Below, piece by piece: positions 1 to 6,400 of a stretch of DNA of 7,867 nucleotides. Under the pieces are notes generated by a model, which did not search any database, had not been told where the DNA came from, and saw only the letters and a program-made list of their open reading frames with translations. This stretch comes from an uncultured bacterium (GTDB taxonomy: Bacteria; Cloacimonadota; Cloacimonadia; Cloacimonadales; Cloacimonadaceae): contig CALDSN010000029.1 of assembly GCA_937924555.1 (NCBI GenBank), forward strand, positions 1 through 7,867, given 5' to 3'. Each line of letters opens with the position of its first letter. Position 1 is the first letter of the stretch. The position numbers and the translations under genes are program-made.

Positions 1-194
1 AAATGGATTGTTCCAAAATCAAAATCACGGGACAAGCTGGATAAAAGGCTAAAATACTCATCCGCTGTGCGTTCCCTCTGAGTTTGGAATCTTGCCGTCC
101 AAATGGGTTCACCTGATTTGTACACGGCGCAAACGATATTGGTGTTTCCAATATCCACAACCAGTACCGGTTCTTCTATGGAGTAACAGTACAT
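1..194 (-). CDS. coaX: Type III pantothenate kinase, N-terminal part (cut by left window edge)
   Basis: CoaX phosphorylates pantothenate in the first step of coenzyme A synthesis, in the cytoplasm; it belongs to the ASKHA (acetate and sugar kinase/Hsc70/actin) fold. I translated 64 codons from ATG at 194-192. They contain the phosphate-binding motif DIGNTN (residues 14-19) after a hydrophobic strand (VLVV, 10-13), and the motif RTADEY (42-47). Both are hallmarks of CoaX N-termini. The family is usually about 250-260 residues, so roughly a quarter is visible. The start is fixed by an in-frame TGA at 212-210 with no other ATG or GTG between it and 194. The Shine-Dalgarno is poor (a GCGGGG stretch three bases before the ATG). 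The protein has about eight more residues before the DIGNTN strand than typical members. A gap of 448 bases separates it from the upstream cyclase, so it is probably transcribed separately. Confidence 0.93.
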   Translation of the reverse strand, partial: MYCYSIEEPVLVVDIGNTNIVCAVYKSGEPIWTARFQTQRERTADEYFSLLSSLSRDFDFGTIH

Positions 195-220
195 AATCCC
201 CGCTCGTTTTCATTTTGGAA

Positions 221-249
221 AATATAACAAACAATCAGCATAAACACCG
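221..249 (-). promoter_or_regulatory. Possible coaX promoter (extended -10 element)
   Basis: On the minus strand, TGTTATATT (229-221) resembles an extended -10 box. It would place the transcription start about 20 bases before the coaX ATG at 194. The hexamer 17 bases further upstream (CGGTGT, 249-244) is a poor -35 match. The surroundings are AT-rich, as expected near a promoter. This is inference from sequence pattern only, and the promoter consensus of the host is unknown. Confidence 0.25.
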
Positions 250-371
250 ATTAAGCAAAGTCTGAAAATCTCTCAATCTGTCAACCAATATTTGTGCCAG
301 CTTTCTTGCCTGAGCATGCCCTCACTCGGTATCCTGTTTAGTTTCTGTTTAACGCACCTACTCAATCGGAT

Positions 372-422
372 GTGATTCCCGGGTGATTCACGTATCCGAC
401 CCGGGAATCACCCGGGAATCAC
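372..422. repeat. Perfect 18-bp inverted repeat with 15-nt loop
   Basis: The left arm (372-389) and right arm (405-422) are exact reverse complements over 18 bases, separated by 15 bases. In RNA or single-stranded DNA this would form a strong, GC-containing hairpin. Neither side is followed by a T-run: below 372 the leftward transcript reads TCCGATTGAGTAGG. It is therefore not a standard intrinsic terminator. It lies downstream of the cyclase stop and upstream of coaX. Possible roles are a REP-like extragenic palindrome, an mRNA 3'-end stabiliser, or a protein-binding operator; the sequence alone does not decide between them. Confidence 0.85.
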
Positions 423-432
423 CCGGGATTGA
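373..432. repeat. 11-bp modular array around CCCGGG
   Basis: CCCGGG occurs at 378-383, 400-405, 411-416 and 422-427. All four sit on one 11-bp grid, and the single missing slot (389-394) reads CACGTA. The five-base spacers before each slot are TGATT, TGATT, TCCGA, AATCA and AATCA, and ATTGA follows the last core. TGATT and AATCA are reverse complements, so the spacers flip orientation at the centre near 397. The unit CCCGGGAATCA is therefore a direct tandem repeat on the right (400-410, 411-421, degenerate 422-432), and its inverse stands on the left. The spacing is about one helical turn, which would put the cores on one face of the DNA. Confidence 0.85.
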
Positions 433-642
433 TGAACGGAAAGTACTAGAGGAGAAAGAGGCGATAGAGACAACGCACATAGGGAGTTATGGTAAGAAAC
501 TCGCATATGTAAATCAGTGCTTAAACTGTGGAATATGTAACTGCAAACTGCGTGATGAGTGATGGGCTACAAATCCCTTCGGAGTTTGAGGAAAAAAATC
601 GTCATTATCATTGGGAGAGATGAATGGGAGAAGGTTGATGTT

Positions 643-2817
643 CTATTTTACGGAGTGCTGCCACACTCCATCCCAAGTTATGGGGTTAATCTCCTCCAGC
701 CGTTTTAACATTAGCTTAGTAGGATAATCATCCTCATTGTTCTCTTGTGCCTTCAGAAGAGATTCTTTTGCCTCATTAAAACGGAGATCGGATATGTGCT
801 TCATTGCACACTCATATGCTGTATAGCAGGCATAGTCCGGTGAATCTGTGCTGATTATACCATGATAATCAACTACTTCGTAAATGTTGGATATAATTGC
901 TTTCCCTTTTACCGTAACACGATCTAACAAACGACAGAGGAAGATATGCTTGATTAGATTATGGGTACATTCATCGATGATCACCGAAGTCCGGTAGAAT
1001 TTATTCAAACTCTCAAGCCGAGAGCAGAAATTCATCCGATCGCCGATGCCGGTATAATTAAAGATAGTGTCTGAACCTATGTTACCAACAATAACTTCTC
1101 CGGTTGCCACCCCAATGCCAATGCGAAAATCCTTAAGAACGGGATGCTCGCGAAACTCATAGCGAATGTCCTGGGATATATCCCTCAACTGAAGTGCAGT
1201 TTTAACCGCATTCACGGCGAATTCCGCATAGGGCAGAGGAGCTCCGAACAATGCAAGAACTGCATCACCGATAAACTTATCCAGAAGTCCACGATTTGAC
1301 ATAATGATCTTTGTGGCATCGTTAAAGTAGCGATTCATAAACCTTGTGATTTCAGAAGGACTAAGGCTCTCGCAGTATGTAGTGAAATTACGGACATCTG
1401 CAAACAGAATGCTGATAGTTTTCTTTTCGCCACCTGGGGCAAGGTTTTGGGAACCCTTCATGATTTGAGAGATAACATCCACCGATACATAGTGCTCGAA
1501 TGCGTTGCGCACTTTCTTCTTTTCCATCAGCTGATCGTGAGATTGGATGCTGAAAACAGTAACAAATCCAACAATCCAGGGTAAGAGTATATAAGAGTAG
1601 GGAAGGCATAATGAATATCTCATATACAGGAAGTAGAAAAGGGGGAAGATGAGAATGGTTAACACAGAGAACACGCCAATACTGATAAGGGGTTTAGCAT
1701 TACGGATAACCCAAGTAAGAAATAGGAGCAGGATGATATCAATCAGTGCCAGCCAATAGGGATTAAGCCAGTGGATGAAATCCCCTTCAAGAAGGTTGCG
1801 CAAAAACGTGGCGTGCAATTCAACTCCTGGGTAGTTGGAATCCAAAGAAGTACTTTTAATATCGCGTAGGCCAGAAGCAGATGAACCAACTAAGACTATT
1901 CTGTCCTTGAAATATCCAGGAGGTGTGCGTTGACGAAGTACATCATAGAAAGAGATGTATCTAAACGACTTTTGTGGACCATAGTACTTGAAGAAGCATC
2001 GGCCATCTGAGCTGAGGGGTATATTGGTTACCAACTTATCACCTGAATACAGTCTACAAGTATTATTAGCTGTTATTCTATCTACACCCAGCAAGTCCAA
2101 TCCCATCTGAAAGCTAAAGTTTACGAAGTATATACCTTGATAACCCAGAAAGAGAGGATAGTCATGGATTATACCGGATTCATCTGGTTCCACATGAGCA
2201 AAACCGATACCATTGGCTGCTCGCGAAAGTATGTCAATTGGAGGATGTAAATTAGTTAGAGGCAGGTAGCTCTTTGGCTGTAAAACCCAGGGAACAAGTT
2301 TATCAGGTAGTGGTGTAGAAGGAGAGGAATCAATGCTGTTGAACATAGCCAGATACACATTGCCCGATCGTTCAATAGCATTGGCAAGCGTACTATCAGA
2401 GCTTAGATTATTGATGACATCCTCTGCATAAGCATCACGGAGATTAAGCTTTTGCTTCAGCCTTGTCCTAGCATAACCCATAATACTGTCACTTTCAGTG
2501 AAGAATACATCAAAACCAATGGCGATGGGCTCATCAGCGGCTAACACATCGATTAAATCCGCAAATAGGAAGCGCTGCATTACTGCAGATTGTCCCATGG
2601 CAGAGATGCTTTTCTCGTCAATATCCACGATGCAGATGTCGTCATATACGGCTTTATCAGAGTCATTTGCCAGAGCATTTGCAAAATCTACTATTGTATC
2701 GTATATACGAAGATCCGCAATTTGCAGAAGGGGTTTTGAAATAGGCAAATAGAACAGTAACCAAGATCCGACTAAAACACTGATACCAATCAGGGTATAG
2801 CGAAGATGGTTACGCAT
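643..2817 (-). CDS. Membrane adenylate cyclase with CHASE2 sensor domain (class III)
   Basis: This 724-residue protein is predicted to make cAMP from ATP at the cytoplasmic membrane in response to an extracytoplasmic signal. The order is TM helix 1 (about 8-25), CHASE2 domain (about 30-345, with IVDIDEKS at 63-70, AIGFDVFFTESD at 99-110 and RIVLVGSSASG at 306-316), three TM helices (about 353-371, 375-398, 405-424), a basic linker (MEKKKVRNAF, 431-440), the cyclase domain (about 465-650), and a helical TPR-like tail (660-710). This topology puts CHASE2 outside and the cyclase inside. Catalytic residues look intact: metal-binding Asp474 (LFADVRNFT) and Asp518 (KFIGDAV), adenine-selecting Lys514 and Thr589, and transition-state Asn596 and Arg600 (GDRMNFCSRLE). 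It is the last gene of the operon, nine bases after the FecR-like stop. Its Shine-Dalgarno is weak, which suggests translational coupling. Guanylate cyclase activity is unlikely given Lys/Thr. Confidence 0.93.
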   Translation of the reverse strand: MRNHLRYTLIGISVLVGSWLLFYLPISKPLLQIADLRIYDTIVDFANALANDSDKAVYDDICIVDIDEKSISAMGQSAVMQRFLFADLIDVLAADEPIAIGFDVFFTESDSIMGYARTRLKQKLNLRDAYAEDVINNLSSDSTLANAIERSGNVYLAMFNSIDSSPSTPLPDKLVPWVLQPKSYLPLTNLHPPIDILSRAANGIGFAHVEPDESGIIHDYPLFLGYQGIYFVNFSFQMGLDLLGVDRITANNTCRLYSGDKLVTNIPLSSDGRCFFKYYGPQKSFRYISFYDVLRQRTPPGYFKDRIVLVGSSASGLRDIKSTSLDSNYPGVELHATFLRNLLEGDFIHWLNPYWLALIDIILLLFLTWVIRNAKPLISIGVFSVLTILIFPLFYFLYMRYSLCLPYSYILLPWIVGFVTVFSIQSHDQLMEKKKVRNAFEHYVSVDVISQIMKGSQNLAPGGEKKTISILFADVRNFTTYCESLSPSEITRFMNRYFNDATKIIMSNRGLLDKFIGDAVLALFGAPLPYAEFAVNAVKTALQLRDISQDIRYEFREHPVLKDFRIGIGVATGEVIVGNIGSDTIFNYTGIGDRMNFCSRLESLNKFYRTSVIIDECTHNLIKHIFLCRLLDRVTVKGKAIISNIYEVVDYHGIISTDSPDYACYTAYECAMKHISDLRFNEAKESLLKAQENNEDDYPTKLMLKRLEEINPITWDGVWQHSVK

Positions 2818-2826
2818 CCTGCTTTC

Positions 2827-3492
2827 TTATTCCACAGGTAAGCTATCTAAAGTTGTGCTATTGGGGAAGTCCCTTTTCAGCACATCTGAATGCTCCTTAA
2901 GCTTTTGCTTTTCGCCAATGGCATCATAAATAAGGATTAAATAAGCGTGAGAAAGTTCGGCATCTTTCTTGAGGGGAGCTTGAGCAATCACCTTTTCGAA
3001 TAGCGGAATAGAGCGAGAGTACTGCTTAATTTCATACAAGGCAATTGCATCATCGATGTCTTGTTTTGGTTCTTCATACCAATACGGAAGGCTATCACGG
3101 GTAACATCTGATTCTTCACGCCTGATACCGGCAGTGCTTGATGCACGGCGTTTGTTTTGAAGTTTTAGGTTACTGACCTTGTTCTCAAGCCTATTCTTCC
3201 AATTCTGCTTAGAGGATGCTTCTTCAAAGAGTTTTCGAATGCTAACTTGTTTGTTAGAGCCTATAGTGCTGGTCCCCCCTGAAAGCCATTGTACTTCGAC
3301 TGAGGAATCCGGTCCGGTCAACAAGAATCCGTCTTCAACTAATGATAGGTCTATGCTGGCTGCTTTATAGTTTTGATTTTGGGATGCTTTATACTTAACA
3401 TCACCAAGAATGAAGCGTATTTTACCGACTTGGGCTGCGCTTAGTCCCAAGTACAAGAGACATAATGCGATGATAAATAGGGTTCTTTTCAT
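2827..3492 (-). CDS. Secreted FecR-like domain protein with TPR-like tail
   Basis: The product has 221 residues. Residues 1-20 form a Sec signal peptide (MKRT, a hydrophobic core, then SAA before Q21), so it is predicted to be exported. Residues about 22-90 resemble the FecR domain: a beta-rich start (VGKIRFILGDVKYKA), then VEDGFLLTGPDSSVEVQWLS, matching the family pattern of a level element followed by TG..S.V. Residues 91-140 are charged and low in hydrophobics, likely a helical or flexible linker. Residues 145-210 look like one or two TPR-type helix pairs (DDAIALYEIKQYSRSIPLFE). Unlike iron-transport FecR there is no inner-membrane helix after the N-terminus and no anti-sigma segment, so it is not a classical sigma regulator. 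It lies between the large repeat protein and the CHASE2 cyclase, suggesting a periplasmic partner or ligand-sensing role. The exact function is unknown. Confidence 0.8.
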   Translation of the reverse strand: MKRTLFIIALCLLYLGLSAAQVGKIRFILGDVKYKASQNQNYKAASIDLSLVEDGFLLTGPDSSVEVQWLSGGTSTIGSNKQVSIRKLFEEASSKQNWKNRLENKVSNLKLQNKRRASSTAGIRREESDVTRDSLPYWYEEPKQDIDDAIALYEIKQYSRSIPLFEKVIAQAPLKKDAELSHAYLILIYDAIGEKQKLKEHSDVLKRDFPNSTTLDSLPVE

Positions 3493-3493
3493 G

Positions 3494-6400
3494 CTACTCT
3501 CCTTGGTTAATTAGGTCAGAGTAAATCTTTATATCTAAGCTTCTAAGTTCGCTCTGATCCAAGAGTTTGTGGAAATAATCTCTTGCCTGAGCCAAGTTGC
3601 CATCTCTGTATTCCAGAATGCATAGATTTCGGTTTATCTTATCCGTCAACACTCCTTCTTTGAGAGCGTTCAGGTATTGGGTTCTCGCTTTGCCAAATTG
3701 ATTCATGGTTAGGTATAGGTTGCCCAAGTTAATCATGGCTGGCACTTCTCTGGGGTTATTTTCTAGCAAATCAGCCCATATTTTCTGTGCTGTTACGCTT
3801 TGGTTGTTTCTGAGACACCAAAGGGCATATTGATTGGCAACAATACTGTTGTTAGGATAGCGATTGAGAGTTCTGCGGAATTCATCCTCCTGTTGTAACA
3901 TACTGCCCAAGGTTATCCTTTCCAGGTCTTTGTTAAACAGAGACATTGTTTCTGCACTGTTGCTGAACTTATTATACTGTGGTGTTTCTGAAAATGAAGC
4001 TGGTGGGTACAGCTTATGAGCCTCGGCAAACTCGATCAGGTCTGGGAATAAGCCTTCATCAAGCTTCAACTCATAAAATTCAACAGCGGTATTCCAGCTT
4101 TCTGTGAAGCTACTCTTGCCCAATAGAGTCGTTTCTAAGGGTATCCACAGTTTATTATTAGCTGAGATGAAGTGATTCGGGTCGAGGCCTGCATCAATAA
4201 TATCATCCAAACTGATGCTGGGGTTAAAGACAAGCATCACATGTGCAGGAAGATCTAGGAAACCGCATTCTACCCCAACTGTAGTTAGCATTGTTGCAAC
4301 CAAAGCAAGCAAGTCTTCGCAATCTCCTGACTTACGATTCAAAGTCTGGGTTGGATATTGGACATAATCAGTATCACTTGTGGAGGAGTTGCTGATGGTG
4401 TTGTCTGAGACATATCCAATAGAATTAGCACTTAGAAAGCTCCAGATCTGAATAGCCTTGACAATGTTCTTGTTTACTGTGCTGGTGGTGGATTTAGGGA
4501 ACTGCTGCAACACGCTATTGCTCATGAAGATGCGGATATTCTCGTCAGCTGGATTAACGAAGGAAGCAAACTGCTTTCTGTTCTTCCAGTCCATCGATGT
4601 AGAAGCTAATATGTACAATGGAGCATTCTTAACTACTTCACTTTCACCCTTGCCAGAAATGCTGTATTTCATTTTAAACTGGGTTTCCACTTGAGTAGAA
4701 CCTGCTGCACTAAGGCTGAATACATTAGCATTCATTGGAAGTATGATATCCAGAGTGTATTTCTGGTTGGGTAATAGGGTTTGTATAATTGTCTCAAAGG
4801 AGTTGCTTGCAATTTGAGGGGATGTAACGCTAATGCTCACATTTGTTATAGGAACATTAGTGTTGTTAAACAGGATGGCTGTGCCAATGGGATGAGTAAG
4901 ATAGTAATTTTGTAATGAGGGGTACAAGGTTTGGTAAGCGTAGGAGACTAATTCGATCTCTGGTTTGTTTTTATTGTAAAACTCCCTTGCTGTTGCAGCA
5001 TCATTCAACTTGGCCTGGAGTGCGGCATTGCCGGGAGCATAGTTTACCGCAATCTGTAGTTCGCGGTAAGCATCATCGTAGCGTTGTTCAATAGTTAGTA
5101 AGTCGGCGTAGAGTTCATGGAAAGCAGTTGTTGATGCATCTGAAGCGACATAGGGATTGATTTGGTTCAGGATGGTTAGAGCATCTGAGTATCTCCCGGC
5201 TTTCTTCAATGCAGACGCAAAAGAGAAGCCATACTGCACATTTTCCTCATTCAAGCTCCAAGCTTGAGAAAAGTTATCTAGAGCTTCCGTGCTTTTCCTG
5301 GATTCTTCGTACGCTTTTGCCAAACAGAAGTAATACTCAGCCACATCAGGGTTTTGGCTGATGGCACTGCTATAGTAATCCTCAGCATATGAGTAATTAG
5401 CATTGGAAAAATGAACATCACCCAAAAGTTTATAAGTCTCAGCAAGATTCTGACCCTTGAAACGGCTAAGCATTCTCTGTAGTAAGGTGATAGCTTCATC
5501 TGGTTTATTGGCTTTGTGTAATAAATCAGCGATCTTCAAGTTATTTTCATAGCTGTCCTCGGTTGAAAGCAATTCCCTGAGGTTTGACAAGGCAGCTTCA
5601 TAATCCCCAAGGTTTTCATTCGCCCATGCCAGATAGTGGATGATATTGCTGTCTCTGCTGAATTGGTTTAGATACATTGAGGCTATTGACTGCACCTTCA
5701 TATAATTATTAGTAAGGTAGTATAGAGAGATCAATTGCTGTTGAATTTCTGGGGAATCATTGGCTTTGAATTTCTCTAGATATGCAATCCCTTGTTTGTA
5801 CTCTTGCATCAGCTTGTATATCTTCACCGTATCAAGAATGAAATCCAGCCTTTGCCCTCCAAAAAGTATTGCCGACTCCATGCTTTGCAGAGCTTTCTCA
5901 TAATTGAGGTTCTCGGTATACTGCTTGGCTTCTTCAAGATAGCAGCTAACAAGATCATCGCTAATTCGAGGGTCTTTGAAGATGTCTGCACTTCGTTTAA
6001 ACGCTTGTACGGCATCGGTAAACCTTCCGGAACAAACCAAATACTTAGCATATGAATATGAATCCTCAATCTCTGCGCTGGCTACTCCGGTAAGATTGTC
6101 CAAAGAGAGAGAGGCAACTGTGTACCTAGCTAGGAAAGATGGATTGTCACGAACTACATACTTTGGTTCCGAAACTTGATACTTGATGGGGTCACCTACA
6201 CCATATCTGGTTACAATCCATTTACTTATTCCCTCTGTTACTTCCCAAGTTAATTCAACTTGCTTGGCAGAGTTGATTTTAGCTTCTACAGACTCAAGCT
6301 TGGTTGGGCAGTATATGAACCTAAGCTTACGTGCTTTCCCAGCTTGGGCGTCACAAAGCAAGAGGGTCTTTTCCCAATCATTATACGCAATGAAGGTGAT

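Larger units (their letters stand above)
195..642. other. Intergenic region between the cyclase operon and coaX
   Basis: I found no convincing gene in these 448 bases on either strand. The stretch holds a palindromic CCCGGG array (367-432), a run of seven T on the transcribed strand (598-592) without a good GC-rich hairpin before it, and a candidate coaX promoter near 221-249. The longest plus-strand frame of note begins at GTG 383 and ends with TGA at 560-562 (59 codons). It begins inside the palindromic array and has no ribosome binding site, so I do not call it. No tRNA-like cloverleaf was seen. Confidence 0.7.

Noticed and set aside
279..284. Perfect TTGACA on the minus strand as a -35 box for coaX.
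   Set aside because: No -10-like hexamer lies 16-19 bases downstream; the best AT-rich hexamers are 23 or more bases away.
372..422. The 18-bp inverted repeat as an intrinsic terminator.
   Set aside because: The stem is strong, but no T-run follows it on either strand.
489..512. Plus-strand ATG after an AGGGAG-like ribosome binding site.
   Set aside because: The frame stops after seven codons.
383..562. Plus-strand frame of 59 codons from a GTG start, with a cysteine-rich end (QCLNCGICNCKLRDE).
   Set aside because: It begins inside the palindromic array, has no ATG and no Shine-Dalgarno, and its first part is just translated repeat. The cysteine cluster is suggestive but too short to support a gene.
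592..598. Run of seven T on the transcribed strand, about 45 bases after the cyclase stop, as a terminator.
   Set aside because: The sequence just before it forms only three or four weak pairs, so there is no real terminator hairpin.
4458..4694. Plus-strand and alternate-frame open stretches inside the large genes.
   Set aside because: They overlap well-supported minus-strand coding sequence, show no family motifs, and lack ribosome binding sites; they are shadows of the real genes.
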